A DNA stretch of 64,000 bases, from contig NZ_OY762269.1 in the NCBI RefSeq assembly GCF_963665245.1, positions 310,001 through 374,000 of the forward strand. Reading direction: 5' to 3'. The stretch is from an uncultured Paludibaculum sp. GTDB lineage: Bacteria > Acidobacteriota > Terriglobia > Bryobacterales > Bryobacteraceae. The notes below the pieces were generated by a model. That model was not told the DNA's origin. It saw nothing but the letters and a program-made list of their open reading frames with translations, and ran no database searches. A program made the translations under genes and the position numbers. Below, in pieces: positions 14,956 through 22,110 of this stretch (position 1 is the stretch's first letter; each line of letters opens with the position of its first letter).

Positions 14956-17712
14956 ATGACCAAACCACCCATCTCCGAACGCCGCCTGGCCGCCAACCGC
15001 GCCAACGCCAAAAGGTCCACCGGCCCCCACACGGCCGACGGCAAGCGTCGCGTCGCGCGGAACGCCAGCAAGCACAGCCTCTATGCGCCCGGCTTCCGTC
15101 TGCCCGCCGACATCGAGCAGCGCCTCTACGTCCAGTCCCTGGAACGGACCGCCGACATCGCCGACCCGCAGTTCCGCGCCCTCACTGTCCATCGCCTGAT
15201 GCTGCGCGGCCACCAGCGTCGGCTCCTCCAACTGGAAGGCAAGCTCTGGGCCGAGGCCCTCCGCGTCAATGACGGCGCCGTGCCGCAAGCCGCTCTCTGG
15301 ATCCGCCAGCATCAGAGTTCGCTGGTCCAGGCTCTCAATCGCTACGATGCCTGGATCGGTGCCCGGATCCGCGCCGTCCAGCGCGCGGTCCTTCCTTATC
15401 TGATTGGTGATGAGAAAGCCGCGGCGGAGACCGTCATTCCGGCGAAAGCCGCGACCATCTATGCGGCGGCAGTGGGCTCCGCCCGGCCCATCGAACTGAC
15501 GCGCCCGGGCTCCAGCATACCCGAGGAGGACCGCCCGGCCAGGGAGAGTAGTCGGGCACCAATGACGGGGCTCCAGTACCTGATGGCGCGGAACGCCAAG
15601 GCCGGTCCGGTTCGCCCGGCCTCTGCGCCGCAAGCGGTGCGTCCGGTGCGCCCACCGCGCGTCCCCGGCCTGAACCTCCGCTTCCTCCGGGCCAAGGCCC
15701 GAAAGACGGCTCAGCAAAAGGCGGTGCCTTCCGGATCCCCTGCAGGTGCCAAATCCACCGCGCCCGAGGGAACAAAGCCAAGTTCGGGTCCGATGCCGCC
15801 CCCCACAAGGGTTCCATTCCTCCGCCCATCGGGCGGGGCCCACCGCAATCCCAACAAACCCTCCAGGAACCCTCTTCACCCCCACCGATCCACTCCATCC
15901 GAGGAAACAAAGCCAAGTCCGGGTCCTATACCGACCCACACAAGGGTTCCATTCCTCCGCCCACTGCGCGGGGCCCACCGCAATCCCAACGAAGTCCCCA
16001 GGAAGCCTCTTCACCCCCGACAATCCACCGCGCCCGAGGGAACAAGGCCAAGTCCGGGTCATATACCGACGCCCACAAGGGTTCCATTCCCCCGCCCACT
16101 GGGCGGGGCTCATCGCAATTCCAACGAAGTCTCCAGGAAGCCTCTTCACCCCCGCCGATCCACCGCCGCCGAGGGAACAAAGCCAACTTCAGGTTCTCTA
16201 CGAACGCCCCTACGGGTTCCATTCCCCCGCCCACTGGGCGGGGCTCATCGCAATTCCAACGAAGTCTCCAGGAAGCCTCTTCACTCCCATCGATCCACCG
16301 CGCCCGAGGGAACAAAGCCAACTTCAGGTTCTCTACGAACGCCCCCACTGGTTCCATTCCCCCGCCCACTGGGCGGGGCCCATCGCAATTCCAACGAAGT
16401 CTCCAGGAACCCTCTTCACCCCCGCCGATCCACCGCGCCCGAGGGAACAAAGCCAACTTCAGGTTCTCTACGAACGCCCCCACAGGTTCCATTCCCCCGC
16501 CCACTGGGCGGGGCTCATCGCAATTCCAACGAAGTCTCCAGGAAGCCTCTTCACCCCCGCCGATCCACCGCGCCCGAAGGAACAAAGCCACTGGTTCCCA
16601 TCCAAAGCCGGCCCGAGCGGACACCGAACCGAAGGACCTATGGCCCGCGTCGACAGGGCCCAAACCCAGTCGCGGGGCCTGCCCTGGTCCCGAAACGCAG
16701 AACGGGCGCGGCTTGCGCCGCGCCCTGGTCGTGCTTTCAGAAACTGGTGGCGGAATCTACTGGCCGTAATAGGCAGCGTTCTTGGCCGTGTACTCGGCCC
16801 ACTTCTCCGGCAGATCGTCTAGCGCGAAAATCGCCGATACCGGGCAGACGGGCACGCACGCGCCACAGTCGATGCATTCCACGGGATCGATGTACAACAG
16901 TTCGCTGGTCTCGTACGCGGGCTCGTCCTTCTTCGGGTGGATGCAGTCGACCGGGCAAGCGTCCACACACGCAGTATCTTTCGTCCCGACGCAAGGTTCA
17001 GCGATCACGTAAGCCATGTAGGTCCCTCCTGATAATTCTCCAGCTTGGTGCCGTTGAGCAGAATATAGCACACCCCCGAAAGTCTCACAATTTTAGGTGT
17101 TTGGGGCGCTTTTGGCTTATTGGATCAGGCGGCGGACACGCTCCAGCGCCTCCTGGGCCAGGGCGTAGCCGGGCTCGATATCGAGCGCGTTTTGGAAGCA
17201 CTCACAAGCCCTGGAGAAGAGCTCGAGGGCCGTATAGGCGCGGCCCAGGTTGTACCAGGGGTAGTGGAAGGTGTAGTAGCGGGTGCAGGTGGTGGCTCGC
17301 TCGAGCCAGGGGATCGCGTCCTGCGGGCGGCCAAGCTCGATCAGATAGGCTCCGGTGTCGTTGTAAGGATTGCCGAAGTCGGGGTCGATCTCGATGGCCT
17401 TGCGGCATTCGGCGATGGCGTCCTGGATGCGGCCCTGGGCGTGATAGGTCCAGCCGAGAAAGGTATGGGCCTCGGCGGTTGGATGGACCTCGATGGATTT
17501 GCGGAAGAGTTCGGCGGCGAGCTCGAATTCAGATTGCTGCTGCAGTTGGAAGGCGCGCTGGAGGAGATCGAAGGCCAGGTCGCGCAAACTGGCCTGCTGC
17601 TCGCATTCGCTGTCGCGGTGGTCGTTGGGGCGGGCCATCGAAGCTTCCAAAGAACCTTACAAGCATTGCCGCATCATGGACTTACATTGGCGGCTTACAA
17701 TGGACTTCATGA
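14956..17712 (+). CDS. Hypothetical protein (RRLAANRANAKRSTGP type) reading into the repeat array
   Basis: The N-terminal 255 residues look like a real protein: RRLAANRANAKRSTGPHT, then DGKRRVARNASKHSLY and a helical middle. This N-terminal pattern is familiar from uncharacterised, often multi-copy bacterial proteins. From about 15752 the frame runs through six copies of a 135-bp repeat, giving a 45-residue proline/arginine-rich repeat (RVPFPRPLGGAHRNSNEV). It then continues antisense to the ferredoxin and TPR genes until the stop at 17712. It also crosses a strong hairpin at 16704-16725. The part beyond about 16600 is very unlikely to be translated usefully, so the original stop was probably lost or displaced by repeat expansion. 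The start is well supported; the end is only the first in-frame stop. Confidence 0.4.
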   Translation: MTKPPISERRLAANRANAKRSTGPHTADGKRRVARNASKHSLYAPGFRLPADIEQRLYVQSLERTADIADPQFRALTVHRLMLRGHQRRLLQLEGKLWAEALRVNDGAVPQAALWIRQHQSSLVQALNRYDAWIGARIRAVQRAVLPYLIGDEKAAAETVIPAKAATIYAAAVGSARPIELTRPGSSIPEEDRPARESSRAPMTGLQYLMARNAKAGPVRPASAPQAVRPVRPPRVPGLNLRFLRAKARKTAQQKAVPSGSPAGAKSTAPEGTKPSSGPMPPPTRVPFLRPSGGAHRNPNKPSRNPLHPHRSTPSEETKPSPGPIPTHTRVPFLRPLRGAHRNPNEVPRKPLHPRQSTAPEGTRPSPGHIPTPTRVPFPRPLGGAHRNSNEVSRKPLHPRRSTAAEGTKPTSGSLRTPLRVPFPRPLGGAHRNSNEVSRKPLHSHRSTAPEGTKPTSGSLRTPPLVPFPRPLGGAHRNSNEVSRNPLHPRRSTAPEGTKPTSGSLRTPPQVPFPRPLGGAHRNSNEVSRKPLHPRRSTAPEGTKPLVPIQSRPERTPNRRTYGPRRQGPNPVAGPALVPKRRTGAACAAPWSCFQKLVAESTGRNRQRSWPCTRPTSPADRLARKSPIPGRRARTRHSRCIPRDRCTTVRWSRTRARPSSGGCSRPGKRPHTQYLSSRRKVQRSRKPCRSLLIILQLGAVEQNIAHPRKSHNFRCLGRFWLIGSGGGHAPAPPGPGRSRARYRARFGSTHKPWRRARGPYRRGPGCTRGSGRCSSGCRWWLARARGSRPAGGQARSDRLRCRCKDCRSRGRSRWPCGIRRWRPGCGPGRDRSSRERYGPRRLDGPRWICGRVRRRARIQIAAAVGRRAGGDRRPGRANWPAARIRCRGGRWGGPSKLPKNLTSIAASWTYIGGLQWTS
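15752..16592. repeat. 135-bp tandem repeat array, about six units
   Basis: The landmark gttccattc occurs at 15811, 15946, 16081, 16216, 16351 and 16486, an exact period of 135 bases. The four right-hand units are nearly identical; the two left-hand units are more diverged. Each unit holds a hairpin core (cccgccc-act-gggcggg). In the first unit both loop and arms differ yet the stem is kept (ccgccc-atc-gggcgg). Because 135 is a multiple of 3 and the unit lacks stops, several frames stay open on both strands. There are no unique spacers, so this is not a CRISPR. A lone copy lies at 4940-5020. Confidence 0.92.
16704..16725. terminator. Hairpin between the repeat region and the ferredoxin gene
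   Basis: A perfect 9-bp stem (gggcgcggc / gccgcgccc) with a 4-base loop, 31 bases downstream of the ferredoxin stop on the minus strand. Read on the minus strand it is followed by a modestly T-containing stretch; on the plus strand there is no T run. Probably a terminator for the ferredoxin gene, possibly acting both ways. Confidence 0.6.
16757..17017 (-). CDS. Ferredoxin with two iron-sulfur cluster motifs
   Basis: An 86-residue electron carrier. An N-terminal cysteine set (CVGTKDTACVDACPVDCIH) and a second set (CIDCGACVPVCPVSAIF) match the seven- or eight-iron bacterial ferredoxins of the FdxA type (3Fe-4S/4Fe-4S or 2x4Fe-4S). The spacing of the first set, with the middle Cys displaced, fits the 7Fe form. 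The start at the ATG 17017 is fixed by AGGAGGG six bases upstream; a longer frame exists but lacks sense. It is monocistronic, between a hairpin and the TPR gene, so its redox partner is not indicated. Confidence 0.93.
   Translation of the reverse strand: MAYVIAEPCVGTKDTACVDACPVDCIHPKKDEPAYETSELLYIDPVECIDCGACVPVCPVSAIFALDDLPEKWAEYTAKNAAYYGQ
17117..17638 (-). CDS. TPR repeat protein
   Basis: A 173-residue protein with three to four tetratricopeptide repeats between residues 20 and 165 (AEAHTFLGWTYHAQGRIQDAI, NPYNDTGAYLIELGRPQDAI, YPWYNLGRAYTALELFSRA). TPR arrays mediate protein binding. There is no signal peptide, so it is probably cytoplasmic. I use the ATG at 17638, preceded by GGAAG; an in-frame TTG lies 12 bases upstream. 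It is divergent from galU with about 60 bases between the starts, so the two may share regulatory DNA. No specific partner can be named. Confidence 0.85.
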   Translation of the reverse strand: MARPNDHRDSECEQQASLRDLAFDLLQRAFQLQQQSEFELAAELFRKSIEVHPTAEAHTFLGWTYHAQGRIQDAIAECRKAIEIDPDFGNPYNDTGAYLIELGRPQDAIPWLERATTCTRYYTFHYPWYNLGRAYTALELFSRACECFQNALDIEPGYALAQEALERVRRLIQ

Positions 17713-18593
17713 TACCGAAAGTGCGCAAAGCCGTCTACCCCGCCGCCGGCCTGGGGACGCGCTTCCTACCGGCCACCAAGGCGATGCCGAAAGAGATGTT
17801 GCCGCTTGTCGACAAGCCTCTGATCCAATACGGCATCGAAGAGGCGATCCAATCGGGTATCCACAATATCGTGATCGTTACGGGACGCGGGAAGACGGCG
17901 ATTGAAGATCATTTCGACGTCAGTTTTGAGTTGGAACACCTGCTGGAGCAGAAGAAGAAGACCGACGTCCTGGCCGCGATACGGGGGATTTCCGACATGA
18001 TCGACGTCGCCTATGTGCGGCAGAAAGAGGCGCTGGGGCTGGGGCACGCGGTGCTGCGGGCTAAGGACCTGGTGGGGCCGGAGCCGTTCGCGGTGGTGCT
18101 CTCCGACGACGTGATCGACGCGCCTACACCGTGTCTTCAACAGTTGTTGAATGTGTACAGCTTCTACGGGTGTTCGGTTCTGGCGTTGATGGAAGTGCCC
18201 AGAGACCAGATCTCGGCGTATGGCGTAGTGCAGGCGGAGGCGGTGTCCCACAATGGCGAGACGGGCCGGCTGTTCCGGATTCACAACCTGGTGGAGAAGC
18301 CGAATCCGGATGATGCGCCCTCGAACCTCGCGATTATCGGCCGCTACATTCTGACGCCGGATATCTTCCACTCCATTGAGTCGATTGAACCGGGGCGTGG
18401 GGGAGAGATCCAGTTGACCGACGCGCTGAAGCATATGCTGACCAGCCGGCCGGTGTATGGATACAAGTTTGAAGGGCAGCGCTTTGACGCCGGCGATAAG
18501 TTGGGCTTCCTGAAGGCTACCGTGGAGTTTGCTTTGAAGCGGGAGGATTTGGGCGGGGCGTTCCGGGAGTACCTGAAGACTGTGGCGCTATAA
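17700..18593 (+). CDS. galU: UTP-glucose-1-phosphate uridylyltransferase
   Basis: A 297-residue enzyme that makes UDP-glucose from UTP and glucose-1-phosphate for envelope polysaccharide and sugar-nucleotide synthesis. The nucleotide-binding loop PAAGLGTRFLPATKAMPKEM, the following KPLIQYGIEEA, the sugar-site segment LVEKPNPDDAPSN and the C-terminal GQRFDAGDKLGFLKA are all typical of GalU. The start at 17700 (or the ATG at 17709) matches the family N-terminus; the frame extends upstream only as antisense to the TPR gene. It faces the sugar-phosphate operon, with a long hairpin between the two. Confidence 0.95.
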   Translation: MDFMIPKVRKAVYPAAGLGTRFLPATKAMPKEMLPLVDKPLIQYGIEEAIQSGIHNIVIVTGRGKTAIEDHFDVSFELEHLLEQKKKTDVLAAIRGISDMIDVAYVRQKEALGLGHAVLRAKDLVGPEPFAVVLSDDVIDAPTPCLQQLLNVYSFYGCSVLALMEVPRDQISAYGVVQAEAVSHNGETGRLFRIHNLVEKPNPDDAPSNLAIIGRYILTPDIFHSIESIEPGRGGEIQLTDALKHMLTSRPVYGYKFEGQRFDAGDKLGFLKATVEFALKREDLGGAFREYLKTVAL

Positions 18594-18611
18594 ACAAAGG
18601 CACGCTGCTGG

Positions 18612-18655
18612 GGGCGCGGTAGGGATGGTCCTCAAAGACCGTCCCTACCGCGCCC
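18612..18655. terminator. Long-stem hairpin between convergent galU and the SIS isomerase gene
   Basis: A 19-bp stem (18612-18630 with 18637-18655, one G-T pair) and the 6-base loop ctcaaa. It lies exactly between two convergent stops and probably ends transcription from both sides. It has no T tract, and its stem is longer than most intrinsic terminators, so it may instead be a repeat-type palindrome. Confidence 0.7.
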
Positions 18656-18662
18656 GGCAGGT

Positions 18663-19229
18663 TTAGGCTTTGGCCATTTCGCGGTCCATGAACGAGTAGC
18701 CCAGCATGTGGCAGACGATCATGTGAACGTCCTCGATGCGGCCCATGTGGGGTTCCTCGGCCAGGATGTTGATCTGCGCCATGGGGCCCAGCTTGCCGCC
18801 GTCGCGGCCGGTCATGGCTACCGTTTTGCAGCCGATCGAATTGGCGTACTCCATCACACGGAGAACGTTGGGCGAGTTGCCGGAACCGCTGATGGCGATG
18901 ACGACATCGCCGGGCTGAGCGAAGTTCTTGAGCTGCTCGACGAAGACGCATTCGTACGAGACGTCGTTCGAGTACGCGGTGAGCGTCCCCAGGGAGTCGG
19001 TAAGCGCCATGGCGCGGAAGCGCTTGTCGCGGCCGTAGCTGGCGCCCTTCACGATATCGGTGACGAAGTGCGACGCGGTCATGGCGCTGCCGCCGTTGCC
19101 GCAGACGAAGATCTGGCGGCCCTCGTCACGAGCTTCGCGCAGCCAGTCGGCCGCCTGTTCCACCTTTGCGAGATCCAGCTTGTTGAGCGTGGCTTCCAGA
19201 GTGTTGCGATAGGAGTTGAAGAAATCCAT
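18663..19229 (-). CDS. SIS-domain phosphoheptose isomerase-like protein (GmhA family)
   Basis: A 188-residue sugar-phosphate isomerase-fold protein. The phosphate-binding FVCGNGGSAMTASHF near residue 40 and the SIS signature AISGSGNSPNV near 110 are those of GmhA, which converts sedoheptulose-7-phosphate to D-glycero-D-manno-heptose-7-phosphate for lipopolysaccharide or glycoprotein heptose. The C-terminal HMGRIEDVHMIVCHML supplies expected metal or active-site His and Glu. It starts 8 bases after the stop of the ribokinase-type kinase gene, the usual second step. DnaA-associated DiaA has the same fold, but the operon favours a metabolic role. Confidence 0.85.
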   Translation of the reverse strand: MDFFNSYRNTLEATLNKLDLAKVEQAADWLREARDEGRQIFVCGNGGSAMTASHFVTDIVKGASYGRDKRFRAMALTDSLGTLTAYSNDVSYECVFVEQLKNFAQPGDVVIAISGSGNSPNVLRVMEYANSIGCKTVAMTGRDGGKLGPMAQINILAEEPHMGRIEDVHMIVCHMLGYSFMDREMAKA

Positions 19230-19236
19230 GGTTTCG

Positions 19237-20226
19237 TTATTTCCGTAGGGCCGCGGCTGCGGCGAGCACTTCGTCCGGCGAGGCCGTTCCGGTGCCTGGT
19301 TTCATGATGGTGATGGAGGCGACGAGGTTGCCGAATTCCACGGCAGGGGCAGCGTCGCCGGTGAGAGCCAGAGCCACGGAGGCTCCGGCATTGAAGCTGT
19401 CGCCGGCTCCGCAGATATCCACGGGATGCTCGACGGGGCGGGTCTCGACGGTGCGCGTGGACCCCTCCTCGACGATCACGGCGCCCTTGGGGCCTTTCGT
19501 GACGATGAGGGTGGAGTGGCCGATGCGCTGGCGCAGGGCCTGGTAGTCGAGTTCGCCAAAGAAGGCGAGGCACGACTCCTCGGCCTCCTGTTCGTTCAGT
19601 TTGACCAGGACGTTGCGGTAGAACGCTCCGCGGCGGCGCGAGTCGACCCAGATGATCTTGGAAGGCTGCGCGGCGGCGATGGAGGTCAGAGCCTCGCGAA
19701 CGCGGGCCGTCACTAGCCCGCCGGATTCCGTCTCGGCCTGGTCGGAGACGATGATGACATCGAACGAGGGTGCGAGAGCAAGCAGGCGTTCAACCACGGC
19801 CGATTCCACAGCGGTCGGGATGTCGCCGGTGAAGACAAAGTCCACGCGGGGGCGATCCTCGACGGAGTCGGTGTCGTTGATCAGCTTCGTGTAAGTGAAA
19901 GTGGGCAGCTCCGGAGCCATCAGGATGGCCGAGGAGTCGATGTCGCGGCTGGCTAGCGCCTGCATGAGTTCGTAGCCGTTGCCGTCGTCGCCGCGAACTC
20001 CGAGGATGGCGACGCGGCCGACGCCCAACGCTTTGAGATTGGAGGCGACGGTGCCGGCTGCGCCGGGTGTCATTTCCCTTGAGATGACGGCGATGCGAGG
20101 GATGCCGGTTTCGCGGGAAGGCTCGGCCAGCGTGGGATCGTAGCGGCACCAACGGTCGAGGCAAACGTCGCCGACCACCAGAACGGACAGACTGGGCAGA
20201 GCTTTTAGGATGTCAACGGGGCTCAT
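19237..20226 (-). CDS. PfkB/ribokinase-family sugar kinase, HldE kinase-domain-like
   Basis: A 329-residue kinase. The N-terminus VLVVGDVCLDRWCRYDP and the PGAAGTVASNLKALG segment resemble the kinase half of HldE/RfaE (heptose-7-phosphate 1-kinase). The C-terminal DICGAGDSFNAGASVAL is the PfkB signature with the catalytic Asp. There is no nucleotidyltransferase domain, so it is a kinase only. I start at the ATG 20226 (MSPVDILKALPSLS); the open frame upstream is a shadow of the HAD gene. It lies between the HAD phosphatase and the SIS isomerase, which supports a role in heptose or a similar sugar-phosphate route. Confidence 0.85.
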   Translation of the reverse strand: MSPVDILKALPSLSVLVVGDVCLDRWCRYDPTLAEPSRETGIPRIAVISREMTPGAAGTVASNLKALGVGRVAILGVRGDDGNGYELMQALASRDIDSSAILMAPELPTFTYTKLINDTDSVEDRPRVDFVFTGDIPTAVESAVVERLLALAPSFDVIIVSDQAETESGGLVTARVREALTSIAAAQPSKIIWVDSRRRGAFYRNVLVKLNEQEAEESCLAFFGELDYQALRQRIGHSTLIVTKGPKGAVIVEEGSTRTVETRPVEHPVDICGAGDSFNAGASVALALTGDAAPAVEFGNLVASITIMKPGTGTASPDEVLAAAAALRK

Positions 20227-20311
20227 GGAAGATCCTGTACTTACGGAGCGGCCCAAGACCGGTGGGCGCTGCTCCACACTCTTTCTATCATGCCGGGGCG
20301 GGCGCCCTGTG

Positions 20312-21136
20312 CTAAGAAGGGAAAAGATAGCGGCCGAGTTCCTCGAGGCCCAGGTAGTTGGGCACGATGTAATCGGCGCCGACTCCGGCCAGGCGATCCC
20401 GTTTCCAATCGTCGATGACGAGGCATTCGCGTTCATCGGTGGCCACGCCGACAGCGACGCCGCCTACCGATTTGACGTTCTCGATTTCGACGTAGCCGTC
20501 GCCGAAGCCCAGCAGTTCCGGGCCGTGGCATTCCGCGCCGGCGATGATGCGTTCGATCAGGATCTTCTTGGAGAAGCTCTTGTAGTCGTCGAGGGCGCCG
20601 AAGACGCCGCCGTTAAAGTAGGGCGTGACGCCAAGCAGATCGGCCTCGGCCTTCATGTAGCTCTCATCGGTGCCGCTGGCCAGGTAGAGGGTCATGCCGC
20701 GGCTGCGCAGCAGTTCGAGCAGCGCGATGGAGCCGGGCACCATGTACTTGTCCTTCGGGCCGCCGTCCTCGAGTTCCTGAAGCCGGTCGGCGATGCGCTC
20801 CTGGAGCAGGTCGAGGTAACGGCGCTTGTAGACAAGGGGTTCCGCGGGCGTGCCGCCGCGCTTCTCCACCTGGCTGGCGAGTTCGAACATCTGGTAGATG
20901 GTCTGTTTTCCGGTGAGGCGATCGACAAAATCGCGGACGATGGCGGTGAGTTCCGCCTCCGTTTCGCCGGACTTGAGGGCGGCGAGTTCCTCCACCATCA
21001 TGGGGACCATGACGTCGGCCCAGCCGGCGCGAATCAGGGAGAGGGTGCCGTCGAAGTCAAACAGGGCGACTTTGGCCGCGGCGGCGGAGCCGGCCCCGGG
21101 CAGGATTTCAAGGGACTGAGGGAGAGTTGGGTTCAT
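20312..21136 (-). CDS. HAD-superfamily hydrolase
   Basis: A 274-residue HAD phosphatase. Motif I is VALFDFDGTLSLIRAGW near residue 25, motif II is LYLASGTDES, a Lys lies in KSFSKKI, and motif IV is GFGDGYVEIE. A helical cap sits between motifs I and II. HAD enzymes of this size remove phosphate from sugar phosphates and similar small molecules. The gene starts 3 bases after the iclR stop and is followed by the kinase and SIS genes. This suggests it removes the 7-phosphate in the same pathway, as GmhB does, although the sequence is not close to classic GmhB. Confidence 0.82.
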   Translation of the reverse strand: MNPTLPQSLEILPGAGSAAAAKVALFDFDGTLSLIRAGWADVMVPMMVEELAALKSGETEAELTAIVRDFVDRLTGKQTIYQMFELASQVEKRGGTPAEPLVYKRRYLDLLQERIADRLQELEDGGPKDKYMVPGSIALLELLRSRGMTLYLASGTDESYMKAEADLLGVTPYFNGGVFGALDDYKSFSKKILIERIIAGAECHGPELLGFGDGYVEIENVKSVGGVAVGVATDERECLVIDDWKRDRLAGVGADYIVPNYLGLEELGRYLFPS

Positions 21137-21139
21137 TGT

Positions 21140-22012
21140 TCAAGCAGACGGAGTTCGTGAGCCGCTCTTGGCGGGAGGATGCGTGGGTGCGGCTGGCTTG
21201 GCCGGGGTACCTTCGCAGATGCCGGCCTGTTTCAGAGCTTTGGCGATACCGGAAGCATAGTCGGTGATCATGCCCGGCAGAAGTTCTTCCAACTGTTTAT
21301 TGAAGCGCGCCTTGGGCATCGACATCGAGACGGAGGAGAAGACTTCTCCGTTGCCGCAGATGATGGGCGCTCCGATGCAGGTTCCGCCGGGGACGGTCTC
21401 CTCGCGGTCCCATGCATAGCCACGCTGGCGAACGAGGGTGAGGTCGTCCTGGATCGCACGGAAGTCAGTGAGCGTGTTGGGGGTCAGGGAAAAGATCCCG
21501 TAGGTATAGAGCAGGCGCTGCGCCAGGTCGGGCGTCTGGTAGGCGGTGATGGACTTGCCCAGTGACGAGGCGTAGGGCTGCAGGATGCCACCGCGGTAGT
21601 TGGACATCCGGATGTGATGAGTTCCATCCATGACATCGACGACGCGGATGACGTCGTCGAACAGGAAGGCGAGGGCGACGGTTTCGCCCAGTTCGGCATT
21701 CAGGCCCTGCAGGAACGGCACAGCCAGCTCACGCACCGCGCGGAGGCGGTTTTGCTGCTGGATGGACGGCCAGTCGCGGCCGAGTTCGTAATTGTCGTTG
21801 GCATCACGAGCGAGATAGCCGGTGGCCAGCAGCGTCCTGAGAAGGCGCAGGGTGGAGGCCTTGCCCAGGCCCGCGAATTCTGAGATGTCTCTCAGATTCA
21901 TGGGGTTACCCTTGCGGGCGAGCGTTTCGAGGATCTGCAGACCCTTGGCTAGCGACCTGGACTCCTGGACCGCTTCGACCGGTGCCAGCTTGGGGATGGA
22001 ACGTCGTTTCAT
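21140..22012 (-). CDS. IclR-family transcriptional regulator
   Basis: A 290-residue regulator. A winged helix-turn-helix lies at about residues 20-85 (LAKGLQILETLARKGNPMNLRDI, GLGKASTLRLLRTLLATGYL) and an IclR effector-binding domain runs to about 265 (YASSLGKSITAY, GGTCIGAPI). The last 25 residues are a Pro/Lys-rich tail. IclR proteins bind small carbohydrate or aromatic metabolites and usually control adjacent catabolic genes. It heads the HAD-kinase-isomerase operon and diverges from the aldolase-type lyase, with a likely operator in between, so it may control both directions. Confidence 0.92.
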   Translation of the reverse strand: MKRRSIPKLAPVEAVQESRSLAKGLQILETLARKGNPMNLRDISEFAGLGKASTLRLLRTLLATGYLARDANDNYELGRDWPSIQQQNRLRAVRELAVPFLQGLNAELGETVALAFLFDDVIRVVDVMDGTHHIRMSNYRGGILQPYASSLGKSITAYQTPDLAQRLLYTYGIFSLTPNTLTDFRAIQDDLTLVRQRGYAWDREETVPGGTCIGAPIICGNGEVFSSVSMSMPKARFNKQLEELLPGMITDYASGIAKALKQAGICEGTPAKPAAPTHPPAKSGSRTPSA

Positions 22013-22015
22013 TTT

Positions 22016-22037
22016 ATTGTTTGACGATCACAACAAT
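22016..22037. promoter_or_regulatory. Putative IclR operator
   Basis: The inverted repeat attgtt-N10-aacaat lies 3 bases upstream of the iclR start, in an AT-rich island between iclR and the divergent lyase gene. Placement and symmetry suit an autoregulatory operator; binding is inferred. Confidence 0.5.
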
Positions 22038-22110
22038 TGAATCTATCATACAATTTCGGGAACACTCCCGCCGATGCGTTTCCGGCCTTGGGGAGTACCC
22101 GTTCAGTATT

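Noticed and set aside
14434..16149. Long reverse frame through the repeat array
   Set aside because: It is open only because the repeat unit lacks stops in several frames; the translated text is repetitive without domain features and runs antisense to the better-supported genes.
15752..16592. CRISPR-like array
   Set aside because: Units follow each other with no unique spacers, the unit is 135 bases long, and no cas genes are present.
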